Assembly: GCA_021464245.1 (NCBI GenBank)
Contig: JADCRB010000031.1
Span: 454,762-518,761, forward strand
From: Carallia brachiata
Lineage: Eukaryota; Streptophyta; Magnoliopsida; Malpighiales; Rhizophoraceae
Length of the DNA stretch: 64,000 nt
Reading direction: 5' to 3'
The notes below the pieces were generated by a model. That model was given only the letters and a program-made list of their open reading frames with translations. It was not told the DNA's origin and searched no databases. The position numbers and the translations under genes are program-made. Below are positions 1 through 19,513 of this stretch, in pieces (positions within the stretch are counted from its first letter, which is position 1; every line of letters begins with the position of its first letter).

Positions 1-460
1 ATGTCAGGATAACAATCAAAAGAGATTGGTCCTGTGTTTAAAATGGATTCAACTGTTCCTAGAAGAGAGGCTTGGAACTGAGTGTGTCTAGCATCTCTAA
101 GAACTGCGAGAATAGATGTGTCTAATCCTTCACGAGTGAGGGGTCTAAAAGCAACTTGAATAAGTCCAATATGAATATATTCAAATCCCTTGGTTTTATG
201 TTGTTTTAAAGATTCAGGGGTCAAAAGCTGAATTTCTTTTAGAGAATCTGAAAGAGGAATGTCTCTCTGTTCAGTTTTAATGTGAAGATCGGTTTTAAAT
301 GGAAGTTTAGCAAAGATAGATTTAGATATGATATATTTGACTTGGTTTTACTCGTGGAATTTCCCAATTATCAATTTGTTTAAAATTTTCATATGTCATT
401 TCTTCTCGATTTACTACTCTACGGATCTCAGAGGAATCTGAGGCAGAAGAGTTTGAGAAA
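1..460 (-). pseudogene. Endogenous pararetrovirus movement-protein fragment
   Basis: On the minus strand about 250 bases are open in one frame and read as the core of a caulimovirid-type viral movement protein (MP superfamily). Visible family motifs are YIHIGLIQVAFRPLTREGLD, then LRDARH, then FDCYPD near position 1. The product in a living virus would move the genome through plasmodesmata. The ORF runs off the left edge of the window, so its 3' end is not seen. It lies downstream of a tRNA-Met primer-binding site, which is where the first ORF of a caulimovirid genome sits. Whether the frame is open all the way from the primer site is not established. Confidence is high for the family and low for the genus. 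Confidence 0.8.
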
Positions 461-686
461 GAAGTGGATCTACAGAAATTTGGATCCATGTTTAAAAATA
501 ATAAGGATATTGTTTATGATAGACTACTCCGGTTATACCCTGCAGCACACAGACTGATTGCCCTGTACGTCGGGACTTACTGCTGCTTACCTCTGCACTG
601 GGTTCAATTGGAATCTAGTCTGACTCACAACCAATTTCCAAACTATTTAAAACAGAATAAATTTCTACAGATCTACAACCTTCTTA

Positions 687-699
687 GGCTCTGATACCA
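687..699 (-). other. tRNA-Met primer-binding site
   Basis: The minus strand reads TGGTATCAGAGCC, the standard complement of the 3' end of initiator tRNA-Met used to prime reverse transcription in Caulimoviridae and in many LTR retrotransposons. It is upstream of the movement-protein ORF in the sense direction. The bases just before it do not end in CA, as a 5' LTR would, which favours a pararetroviral intergenic region over an LTR. Confidence 0.8.
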
Positions 700-1030
700 C
701 TAATAGCCCTAGGATCTGAGAAGGAGTAGACCAGAACAAATAACAATGAAAGAGAATAAACAGAAAATTAAACGAATGATCTAAAGTACTGACGTTGTTT
801 CACCCGAACTAGATCCTCGTTCTTAATGACTACGCATTAAGACTCTCAGAATCCTTATGGTTCTAGTTTCCAGCCTATATACTTAGATCAAAACAGTAAT
901 ATAGACAGGAAATATAAACAGTAAATAAGAACATAAAACATAAACAGAAAATAAGAACAGCATCCAACTCGGGAGGCAAGCCTACCACATCTGGTGCTTA
1001 GATATATAAAAGAAAATAAACAAAACAAAA

Positions 1031-1040
1031 TTTATTTATT
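1031..1040 (-). terminator. Pararetroviral poly(A) signal
   Basis: The minus strand reads AATAAATAAA, two overlapping polyadenylation signals, about 160 bases downstream of the TATA box and upstream of the primer-binding site. This TATA, poly(A) signal, primer-site order is that of a caulimovirid intergenic region, where the signal is passed once and used on the second passage to give a terminally redundant RNA. Confidence 0.5.
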
Positions 1041-1198
1041 ACATAAAGGGAGGATATGCAAAGGTTCAGAAAGGACCTTTACAAGGAGAGGAGCCTTTCA
1101 GGAGAAACTTGGAAGAGGTTTAGAGAGAAGGGGGGAAGGGAAGAGGAGAGAGAGGAAGAGCCATCCAAATTCTGCTTACAAATGAGGCAGAAGCCTGG

Positions 1199-1206
1199 TT
1201 TTATAG
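1199..1206 (-). promoter_or_regulatory. TATA box of pararetroviral intergenic region
   Basis: The minus strand reads CTATAAAA, followed by a pyrimidine-rich leader (about 1080-1170). It lies between the end of the upstream viral ORF (stop near 1346) and the primer-binding site. It points leftward, away from the NOI gene at 2.9 kb. Whether it is still active cannot be told from sequence. Confidence 0.5.
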
Positions 1207-1345
1207 GGGAATGGGATACTGTTTAAGTGCTGTCGCAGGACCGGTGGCTTTTTTGCAATTTTTATGAACAGTGTTTACTGTTCATTGACCGGTGGCTTTT
1301 TTGTAATTTGTGCAAACAGTAAATAAACGGTGTTTACACAGGGGA

Positions 1346-2385
1346 TCAAAACGTTTGCATTTCAAAAGGATCCTGGGCATACCCAGGTGGTAGAGCGTCT
1401 TCTTCTTCTTCACTGGAGTCTTCTGAGTCTTTGGCCAGATCAACGACCTTTTCAATTGACTTTTTGGAGGAGGAAGTAGGTGTCAAAGCTTGAGACATTT
1501 CTTCCATGATAGCAAGATATTCGTCTCTGGTTTTAGCAGTGGAGAGTTTAAACTGCCAATGAGTCTTCTCGGCCAAAAATGCAGCCTGTTCTTTGTTCAT
1601 GGCTGGTAACTGGGGATAAGTTGTCTCCTTGGATTTTAGATAGTCTGCATGGTGTTTAAGAAGCCATTTTTCAACAACTTGAGGTTTAACATTGGATGGA
1701 ATATCATATTTATTCGGATAGAGAAGGTTCTGGCAACCATGGTGCCTACTTTATGAGAAACAAACTTGTATTCCCATTTGAGAACCCAGGGTATAAAGAA
1801 ATTGATACAGAAAGAGAAAATGCGAGGAAATTTCTGTTCCTGTTCAGGGGTTTTATAAAGTTGGTCAAAAAGTTTATACGAGGGAAGAAGTTCAGTAGGA
1901 AGAATGAACTTCGTACAGCCAAAATAATCCCACCATTGGAGAAACCAATTTGGAATTAATTGGGGTTCAAAGGTTTTGTCAAAATAAATGAGCCAAGTAT
2001 GACCGCGTTTAGAATTTTGATAGAAAAAGACATTAAACCATGCCTGCTGATAATCCCAATATGAAAAATAAAGGGAAGGATCAGGATTATTGGGGTCAAG
2101 TCTTATGCCTTCCAAAAGAAATGGAGAGCCGTATTGTTTAGGATGAAGAAGGTTCATAATTTGGCAGGTGGAATACGAATAGTCTTTGGTTGGGTCAAAG
2201 GTATTATCCGTATATGTTTGCCATTGTCCATCTACCTTCTTCTGGTATTAGAATTTCCATTTTACTGAGGGTGGATCTGTTTCAGAAAGGAGGGTCATGT
2301 AATAGGTTACTGGTTTCTGATAGTTCCAAGGTTTAAATTCCCAATTGGCGCCAAAACAATTTAAAACTGCACCATATGAGGTTCA
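1346..2385 (-). pseudogene. Endogenous pararetrovirus ORF remnant (3' part of genome)
   Basis: Three open pieces on the minus strand read as one viral-type polypeptide. The upstream piece is rich in aromatic residues (motifs YFSYWDYQQAWFNVFF and NWFLQWWDYFG), and the downstream piece ends in an acidic tail (SEDSSEEEEDALPPGY) at a stop near 1346. The reading is broken by an in-frame TAA at 2248-2250 and by a frame change near 1.71 kb. Sequences of this kind occur in plant genomes next to caulimovirid-type ORFs; I do not know the function. Virus-like sequence ends near 2385, just before an (AT)n tract. It is followed by the promoter and primer site and then the movement-protein ORF, so the fragment spans the end-to-start junction of a circular genome. 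Confidence 0.6.
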
Positions 2386-2403
2386 GCTATAGGTCGATCA
2401 GTA

Positions 2404-2430
2404 CTATATATATATATATATATATATATT
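2404..2430. repeat. (AT)n microsatellite
   Basis: A run of TA dinucleotides at the right-hand boundary of the endogenous pararetrovirus remnant. Confidence 0.9.
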
Positions 2431-2726
2431 ATATTAAATATCGGTTCAAATACCGGTTTGACCATTTTAACCGATTGAATATTGATCTATTAATTTTTTC
2501 AGTTTGATAATCGGTCTAATTCTGACAATTTTAATTGCATCACTAATTACATAAACCGTACAATAGGGGTAGAAAGGAGTAACAATTCATTTTCCGCGGG
2601 AATATAAAAACAAACGGTTAGAGCGCGCTAACAGCGTGAGCCGCCTCCGCTCGATTTTTCTCTCACGACTGAAATTCCCAACAACCAAACAGAAATAACG
2701 CGAAAAATCCCTCCCTCCCTCCATCC

Positions 2727-2759
<33 letters not shown>

Positions 2760-2921
2760 TTATCTGCCAAAGAAATCATCCTCTTATAAACTCCTCCGTT
2801 CTTATCTCTCTCTATAAAATTAAATCTCTCTCTCGCTCTTTGTTTCTCTCTCTCAAATTCGCTTTTGGCAAACAACGGATCAGAGGAACCGGAAGCTGGT
2901 GTCTATCTCCATTTCATTTTA
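2431..2921 (+). promoter_or_regulatory. Promoter and 5' UTR region of the NOI gene
   Basis: This stretch leads to the NOI start codon at 2922. It contains a (CT)n tract at 2734-2759 and further CT-rich sequence to about 2860, typical of plant core promoters and 5' leaders. No TATA box stands out. The pararetrovirus remnant ends only about 0.5 kb upstream of the start codon. Confidence 0.45.
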
Positions 2922-5087
2922 ATGGCTTCGGTGCGTCACGTTATTCCTTATTATTATTATTATTATTTTTTTCCAATCCTTAGTTTCCTATTTTTCCATT
3001 GTATATCTCCTTAATGTTAACGTTCAAAGTTTGTATAGAAAAAAGTTTGATACAATGCTGATTTCTTTTTTTTTTTTTTTCCTCCTTCTCATTTTTCCCG
3101 CTTTTGTCTCATTGTTGGCTTCCAATTTTCTTTTCTTTTTTTTTTTTAGATTTTTATTTTATTTTTAGAATCAATGCATAATAATGCGCATTGGCTTTGG
3201 CTAAACAACGTAAATGTTGGTTTATTGAGAATTTCTGCGTCTTCTGGAAATATGTTTGCATTGTATGGCTATATAATATGGAATTGAGCACTGTTTATAT
3301 TTTCAAATAAAAATGTGTCTCCAACGATACTCGAATACAATTGATTGCATTTATTTTATAACTGTTTGTATTTTAAGTGTAACTAAAAATACAAAAAAAA
3401 TATTACTATCTTTTTTTTAAACATAAAATCTAATTAATTATATATTAAATCTATTTAATTACATTTAAACAGTATTTCAAACAACATTTTTCACGAAAAT
3501 CTAACTGTTTCCTATGGAATTAGTCTTTGTGGGATGCGTCTATTTCTCGATTCGTACCGTAGTACGTTTGACGTTTGTTGGCGCAGAAGTTTTGATTATT
3601 TATAATTTCTCCGTACGTCCCTCCTTTTCAGAGTGTTTGGATGATAATTGTGCCAACATTATGAGTACGGATATGTTTCACAGACACAAGAAAGATTGAG
3701 GTGGGATCATCATGATTCTTAGTTTTTAATGTATAATCACAATTAATGATTAATAATGAAATAATGAGAACGAGAAATGATAGTGTTATCTCACCTGCAT
3801 TTAGTCTAGTTTAGTTGTGATATCATGCTTGATTAAGAAGAAAGTATTTTCTTCTCCCCTTTTATGCAAATTCCTGCAGTTACTTACATCCGGACCATTT
3901 TCCTTTTTATTTATGTCCTAAAGACAATTTTTTTTTTTTTTCCAAACAAGCGAATTATTATCTTCTGTTCGTATTAATGTTTGTGGCTTCACCACCCGTC
4001 GTGGTCGAGTACTTGCATGCCTCGCTGTTTGCTGTCAGATAGGGGATCCGTCTGAAGGTGATACGGAAATTTACGGTTGAGACCAATAGTGGAGGGAGAC
4101 ATGTTACCCACTGTTCAAGGCCATTTCATCTTTTGCATGCTGATAGTGCTGGGGATGGTATCTCTGTTTTGTGTGGATATCTGATATCAATAATGCAAGA
4201 CATTGCAGTCTGGTGTGACTGCAGAACTGCATATATCCCAGTATACATGCATTGGCTCTCATACGAGGTCTGCAATTTGCTGCACTCATGCAGCGACTAA
4301 GTTACATTGCAGCCTGTTGGAGTTAGGGTAGCAGCTAGCAACGTCTTAATGAGCTTTTGACACTGCATCTTACTAAAAACCTTAAGGCATTGGATTATCG
4401 AACTTTCTCACTTATTGGTTGCATTACTTCTATTTTTTTCTCAATGTGGATATTAGCCTCAACGTCACATTTGCAACTTCAGCACAGCTTTCTAAGCTGT
4501 GGATAAATGGATAGCCAATCATTTTTCTTTAGTTATGTATGTCATCAATGTTAGTCCTGTGTGGATCATGCATCAGGGTTCTTATTCCTTTATTTTACAA
4601 TGAGGTGAGTGAATCCTTCTATTGGGTAATTGAATGGAATCTTTTGATGCAATGTAGCACCTTGATAACAATCCAAAATGCAGAATAAATTTGATGGCTA
4701 CTAGTGTTATCATAGTTGGAACGGGCAACGAAGGTTTACTTGAAATTTTTTTTTTATTTTTTCAGCAAGGAGCTCGTCCATTGCCCAAGTTTGGTGAGTG
4801 GGATGTAAATAACCCTGCTTCGGCAGCGGGATTTACCATGATATTTAACAAGGCCAGAGATGAAAAGAAGACCACCAAGAATACCGCTGCAAAAATTGTG
4901 GCCCCACAAACCAACGAAGCTGTGTACAAGAAACCGGAGACTTATCAGCATCCCCGCAAGGTACTTGTAAATGAGCAATTGGATTGTTATTTTTCCTTTT
5001 CATTTTTTCAGCTGCATTGTTCTCCTGTTCAGATGTTTTACTGCTTAGTCAATTTCTATGCAGAGCAAATGGCTTTGCTGTGGATGA
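2922..5087 (+). CDS. NOI/RIN4-like small protein
   Basis: I assign three coding exons: 2922-2930 (ATG GCT TCG), 4766-4960 and 5064-5087, giving a 75-residue protein. Exon 2 carries the NOI domain with the RIN4-type motif RPLPKFGEWDVNNPASAAGF, in which PKFGxWD is the AvrRpt2 cleavage-site core known in RIN4. The last exon encodes SKWLCCG and a stop; paired cysteines at the C-terminus match the acylated membrane-anchor end of NOI/RIN4 proteins. Family members are plasma-membrane peptides linked to immune signalling. Both introns are GT-AG and phase 0; intron 1 (1.8 kb) follows only nine coding bases. The closest Arabidopsis relative by position is probably At3g48450. The assignment of exon 3 rests on phase and on the family C-terminus. 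Confidence 0.85.
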
Positions 5088-6223
5088 GCCTTTACTGCAA
5101 CTGAAATCTCTTGAAATGATCTGTGAAGTCGTCTGTCTATGGGGAGAGGGATTCATTGACAAAGTGCCTCTGGCCTAGCGGTGAAGCATTGGAGTGTATC
5201 ATAATCTTTTTAGCGTTTTTCTTTTTCCTTACAGAAACTTTATAACAAGATATATCGTTATGGATTCTTCCTTGTTTCTTGTATGTTTGCTAACATGAAT
5301 GACACAAAGCTACCGTCGTGAGAGAGGAAGGTGGACGTAAAAAAAAAATGTAAATCTTTGTTGTTTTATGGAGATAATTAGTGCGTGGCATGTGGCGTCT
5401 TAGCAAGACCATGCTTTAATCAATAAGGGTATTGTACATTCTATGTGGCGTTCCATTCCCTTGAGTAAAATGCTGTGGGACTCTAGTAGCATCCTTTTCC
5501 GATGACTAAAAAAGAAAATGAAGCTTTTTTTTTTTTTAATTTTTTCAAAGCTAGGAATCCAGCAGTTGGAGAATGAAAGAAAACAATGGAAAATTCTTAC
5601 CATTCGGGTCTCAAATTTCTTAATTAAAAATTATTATCTCTAACTATCTCAACTACTAAGTCCTTAAAATAAAACCTCCCTTTAAGATTAGTCTATACCC
5701 GCAAAACTACTTTCTGATTGATAATTGCCACCCCCGAAAGGAATTTAGTTTTCAGTCGGTTGATCCAATTGTCTTGTATTCGTTCACTATGTGCACTTTG
5801 TACATACGAGGCGTCAACTATTATTTTCGCTAATGGTTGTATTTTTGCACTAATCCAAACAATCACACCAGCTCTTTATTTAATACGCAGCGCCACCAGT
5901 TTATGCGGCACTTTTTCGCTGTCTTCACAGAAGTACCCCACCATATCCCAACCAACAATGCAAACATAAAAATTGCATGAAACAATAGATGGTAAATGAC
6001 AGGTAAAAGTACATGTGTAGATGAGGCCCCTGGTGATGAGAGGTGAAATAGTAACAATTTACACATCACGATTTCATTTCGCTCCATCACATTAAATGTA
6101 TAACGCCACGGTTTGAATAGCTTGTGGCAGCAAACCGAGAAAATAAGTTACAATAGCCATGATTTAGGACCAAAATTCAAAACCCTCTGTACCCTAAGAA
6201 GCTAGAGCACCTGATGCAAAAAC
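5088..6223. other. Convergent intergenic region (3' ends)
   Basis: The NOI gene (+) and the CCCH gene (-) converge here, so their 3' UTRs lie in this 1.1 kb. I see no further gene, only AT-rich sequence with short A and T runs. Confidence 0.6.
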
Positions 6224-9200
6224 TCAATCCGGCTGATGAACTGGGTTATCCTTTCCATTTCCAGCCTTGGCCACTATGCTTTCTTCCTGTGTTGCAGAAT
6301 GGCCAAAATGAGTGGACCGATTATCACTAGATCCCGTTGGAGGAGGAAGTTGTACTGGATGGTCAAATTTACAAGCTGGCCCAAACTTGCAAATGCCATA
6401 GCGGCTGTAATAGGAGCATGCAGTCTGGTCCTGGATTTCAAAAATACAAAATATTTGTCATGGATGGAAAAACTCGACGTAGCAGAAAAATTAAACTCGA
6501 TGGTTAGGGTGTCCCATAGCACAGCAGCACATGTAAACAGTTCTTATGCAAGGGGCAAAATCCCCCTGAACCAATTCTACTTTTGTAGATGCATCGCACT
6601 TACTGAAAGACCCAAAAAAAATCAATTGCTTACCATCTTACCATAGTGATATCCAGGCAAATTTTCCAACTTCACGACTATGACGTGGAAAGCACACAAC
6701 ACGGGTTCAAAAAAAAAAAAGAGAAGGAATATCAAGCAGATGTATTACCTAACTATGACAGCAAGTAAACAGAATTAAAGTATCCAGGTAATTCTTAATC
6801 TTTTTCATGAACAGAATTCTACTGCATATTAAGAACTATTGGTAACAATTCTTGACGTAAGAACAAACTTACAGGTCTCAAAGGCAGGCCCTTGTCACTA
6901 AGTGCACATGGTGATGACATTGAGAGCCGATTCTTTGGATGATGATATTTGCAGTTTGATTTAAACTTACAGTCCCCAGTTTTCATATAATAACTGCACT
7001 CTGGCTGGCCAGGTCGTTCTGGAAATTCATCAATCAGCATCTGATGCTGCTGATGTGCATAGACATTGGTGTCACTTGTCGGGCTGCTGATAGCATATGC
7101 TGGAGGTGGATGAATGCTTCTCTCTGGTGGATATAAAGGACTCTTGGACAGTGACAAAAATATATATTCAGTGGCATAAATATTGTGTTTGTAAGTCTTT
7201 GCAAGTGGATGTTAAGCAAAATTATTTAGCATGATTGCCAAACATTTTATTTAAAAACTGAAACACAGCGCAGAGATGTCTGTAGGAAGAAGATATATGT
7301 GACACAGATCAATTTTAATCAACCATACCAAGGAAAATGCTAGGCTTAAAACAATCAAGACAGAAATGTTGACGATAACCATGCACACCAAGTTTCAAAC
7401 AAGACTACCTTGATACCTAATAGAAATAATGGTTCATTTTAGATATCATACATAGTTACTTCCCTTTCTCTCCTCAAATTCATAACTCAGAGCCATCTCT
7501 CCTAATAAAATTTTTACATGAATTAGACCAATGAAAGCCAATTGCTTTGACTCAACTTCATTTACATGGAAGAAAATAAATAGTGCAAATTATTTAACTG
7601 TCTTAAATACTAATTTCACAACAAAAAGAACGACTAATCAGCAAGCATAAAAGAATAACTTTTTAAATAGATTTTAGCAGCATTTAACAAGCAAACAACA
7701 TCATACAGGCAAAGACGACTTAAAAGCAACATGAAGTGCCAGACTTAAGAGGGAAGGATAAATAGCAAAGAACAGTGCAGACACCTGATACCCATTCCAT
7801 TCCGTACTGTGTTGGGCTGGTGGAAACATTATTGGCAGAAATGGAGCAGTCTCATTTGATGCCCTCGGGGACGACCATGAACCAATACTTGATTGTGATG
7901 GACTCTTAGAGAAGTAGACCCACCATTAACAAAGGCTGGGGGCTCACTTCCTCCCACAGCTGTAGGATCTGGATGATTAAACCTGCAGCTGGATCCATAC
8001 TTGCAAGAGCCATTGCGCATGTAATATGGGCACTCTTTCTCCCCCTGTGATCCATTAAGGCGACATCAAAATTTCTAAATAACTGCAATCATAAACAAAG
8101 GTAAATCTTACAAAGTTTGACAAATAAAAAATACCGGTCGGATTGGGAGGCCAAGAAAGTTAAGCTCTAAAACTGGTAAGACCGAAGATTTGGCTTTTGA
8201 GTGGTTGTATCTGCAAGCCTTTCCATACTTACAACCACCTGTCCTCAAGTAATACTGTAATAGGAAGAAGTTATAACCAGAAATAAATGCAATCCATCAG
8301 CAAGTTCCCAACTCAAATAAAGAAGGTCCACACCATTTTAAACCAACAACATCTGCAAGCAACTTTATTAGAAACATTTAATTAACAAACTGACAAACGA
8401 GCCAACCCAAATTCAAAGTAAATAACAGAATGCAGGTTTTTGTCACAAAAATTGAAAACAGGACAGCCACGTGTTAAGCTTAACTTTGACCCTGCATGAA
8501 AGCACTCATTTGTAGGAAAAGGAATCCAGCAAAAAGTAAGTTGCATAATGAAAAAGAACCCAGGAAAAGAAGGCATAACGTCACTTTGAGTTCACATGTC
8601 AAAGGGAAGGCATGAAAAAAAAAAAACCTTGCATTCTGTCTGGCCTGGTGCCTCCGCAGATTCTTCTTGTTCCTTTGCCTTTTCCTTGGCAGGCTTATTA
8701 AAAAGGAACATCAAAGAATAAAGACTGAAAGTTAGAGTGACATCTCCAATCATAACTCATAAATTTCCCGAAGCTTATCAAAACAACAAAAAGTAACTCC
8801 CTTGACAAGTTACGTCTAAAATTACGAATAATAAATCCCAGAATAACTGTCAAGGCATTTCCTTCCAATCAGCACACAAGGCCCACAATTGATAACAAGG
8901 CCTGGATCACATGCATCATATTATTAAACAAAAACAAAAGCGTTAACCTGATTTTTTTTTTTCATTTTTTTATATTTTCTCTAAAACCCCAGAATAGTCC
9001 TCTCGTAAAACCATAATGGAAATAATTTTATCCATTCAAAGATCACATCGTTACTAACGAATTTGCAACATTCACAAACAGAATAAACACCCACGTTCTT
9101 CCTAACTTTAAAGATTGCATTTTTATTCACAATCTAACAATAACTAAATGATATATATGCAAACAGCAAAATCTATAGAAAGTAAAACATAAACAAAATA

Positions 9201-9801
9201 TTACCTGGTTTTTCCTTCTCAAAGGGTGATTAAACTTGCAATTGGATCCAAACTTGCAAGTCCCAGTTTTCATATAATAGGCGCAATGTTCAGCATTGGG
9301 CCGGAGCGGGTACTGGTGCCTTCTAATCCCATTAAAACTCTCACTCTCCTTCTCATCCTCATTTTCTGCTTTCTCGCTCTCATTCCCGTTCTCCTCTCCG
9401 CCGCCCTCTCCGCTCTTTAGCTCGTCTTCACTCTCATCATTCGAGCCTTTCTCCACCGCAGCAGCTCCCCGCGGCTGCTCCTTCTCCCCACCCGCCTTCA
9501 AATTCAGCTTCTCCTGGAGCTCTTCATGTAGTTCTTTATGCTCCTCAGCCGCCGCCGTCGTCCCATCGACATGATCAGACGGCATGGAATCAATCGAATG
9601 TTTCTCCCTTTTGTCAGCTTCCTCAAAATCCAACTGCTTGTTCAACTCATCATCATGCAGATCATGGAGCTGATCATCCTCCACAGCGGTCCAATCAGGA
9701 TCGGACGGCGCGGGAGTAGTCTCCAATGCGGCTGATGGAAGCCCTAATTCGGGAGTTTCGTCGGGATTAGCGACGGAATTGGAGGATTCAAAGTGATCCA
9801 T
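6224..9801 (-). CDS. CCCH zinc-finger protein (five fingers; one frame break)
   Basis: Six exons on the minus strand: 9801-9205, 8693-8628, 8254-8135, 8044-7785, 7142-6873 and 6430-6224, about 506 residues. An acidic N-terminal region (about 160 residues rich in E, D and S) is followed by five C-X8-C-X5-C-X3-H fingers, for example [37 protein letters not shown] and [19 protein letters not shown]. The layout matches the plant ZFN-like family, closest to Arabidopsis C3H43 (At3g48440); such proteins bind nucleic acid. I chose the ATG at 9801; an upstream in-frame ATG exists at 9819. Exon 4 has a break near 7900-7920: it is 260 bases long and the two halves read in different frames, so one base seems missing. 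All other exons join in phase. Confidence 0.85.
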
Positions 9802-11466
9802 TTTGCCTCCACATTTCAATTTTTTTTTGAAACCCTAAAAAAATTTTCTCAAAGAGATAATTAAAAAAGTGCCGTGGTTCAAGCTTGAGAGAGACTTTGA
9901 TTGAGACGGATAAATGGATGTGCATAAGCCAGAAAATTGGGTTTTTTTTTTTCTTTGAAATGATAGGAAAAATTAAAATAAAATAAAATAAAAGAAGGCA
10001 GCGCATAATTTCTTTTGTGCTTTGTACGACAACGTGTATAATTTTGTTTATTGAAAAATAATTTATTTTTTTAATAAAATTTCTGGTGTGTGGTTTTTTG
10101 TGGTCAAGCCCACAGGAAATTGCATTTTAATATTGTTTGTTGCATGACCAAAAATAAATTAGTCTATGATTAGATGCATATATAATGGACTTTAATTAAA
10201 TTTAAATTTGTTTTTGTTTTTATTGTTGTTTCATTTAATAGATATCCCACTCCCGCATTTATCTTCTCCCTCCTAATGCTAATTAAAGAAGTATTAAAAG
10301 TCATTTAAGATTAAGTGGAAAAATGGAATGTTTGAAATGGAGGAAGTAACAAATGAAGGCACGGCTTTAATGAAGTGGACCAACCCTTTTTTTTTTTTTG
10401 GCCCCTTTTTTGTTAATTTGCACTAATTACGATATTCGAGCTTGACCTTCAGCCCTCACTTCCATACTACTATTGAACTAAGAATGATAATATTTTTTAT
10501 TATGAAAATTGCCTTTTGGTATTTAGTAAATTTTTAATTATTAATATTTAACAGATTAATTTAAGGCGATAGACTTTATGTTTTTATTGTTAATTAATGC
10601 TTTATTAAAATTTTTTTCATGTGAAACAATTGTCAATAAATTTATTTATTTTTTTGTCCATTAAAAAATTCATTAGACTGTAAATTATATAATGAGATAA
10701 TTCTTTTCTTTTATAAATTTTATTTCTTCTTTTTTGATATTTGAATTTAAGACTTCTATAATAGAAACAATTATCAATAACTCTACTATAATCTTTGAAC
10801 TAAAACTCATTGGTTGGTGTTCTAATCGTTGCTAACGGTAAATGCCGAGTGTACTTGCAAATCCAGCCATTCTGATATAATAACAGAGAAATTAACTAAC
10901 TTCACTCAAATAATTTTAAAATAATTATAAAATAATATAAATCATTAGATAATTAAATTAATAAAATAATAAAAAATTAATAAATTATTAAAATTATTAA
11001 AAAAGACTGTATAACTATTTATTATTATTTAAAGACACTTAACATTATTTTGTAATAAAACACCCTGAGATGCGTAAAGCAAGAGAGATGGAAAGTTTGA
11101 ACAAGAAGCATAGCTCGTAAAATTTCTTCTGCAACCCTTTCGTTAGCTAGATTTTGTTACCCGCAATTGCAGAGGCCTAATCCAAACAGCAAACACTCCC
11201 AGAAAAATGAAAATTCAAGGCAACGGTTTAGCAATGTGGAGTTCAATGGAGAAAAATCAGTCTGAAGATCCCATCAATCCCTCAGGGTTGCAATGAATCA
11301 ATTGGGCCCCAATTAAGACCCAGTACAACAGGAGAATTAAATGTTTCCTGGAATTACAATTACAATTTACAGGGAGATCCTAACATCAGCTTTCAACCTA
11401 GTCCTTCCTTCCTACCCTGTCAAATTGAATAGTTTCATCAGCAATGTTACGTTACACTGACCGGAG
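9802..11466. other. Intergenic: CCCH upstream region and REF6-like 3' end
   Basis: This contains the promoter and 5' UTR of the CCCH gene (right after 9801) and the 3' UTR of the REF6-like gene (below 11467). Between about 10.0 and 11.05 kb it is extremely AT-rich, with runs of A and T. No ORF with recognisable protein sequence and no RNA gene is visible. Confidence 0.5.

Positions 11467-19513
<8,047 letters not shown>

Noticed and set aside
700..1340. Region read as an LTR of a Ty3-type element
   Set aside because: The sequence just before the primer site does not end in CA, there is no second copy in the window, and it is followed by a caulimovirid movement protein. A pararetroviral intergenic region fits better.
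5234..5321. Alternative last exon of the NOI gene after the AG at about 5234
   Set aside because: It would give a C-terminus unlike any NOI protein, whereas the exon at 5064 gives the expected KWLCC end in phase.
9226..9735. Plus-strand ORFs opposite CCCH exon 1
   Set aside because: They are antisense shadows of the acidic N-terminal coding sequence.
9802..9819. Upstream in-frame ATG as the start of the CCCH protein
   Set aside because: Possible, but the ATG at 9801 (MDHFESSNS) is more like the family start; six extra residues do not change the call.
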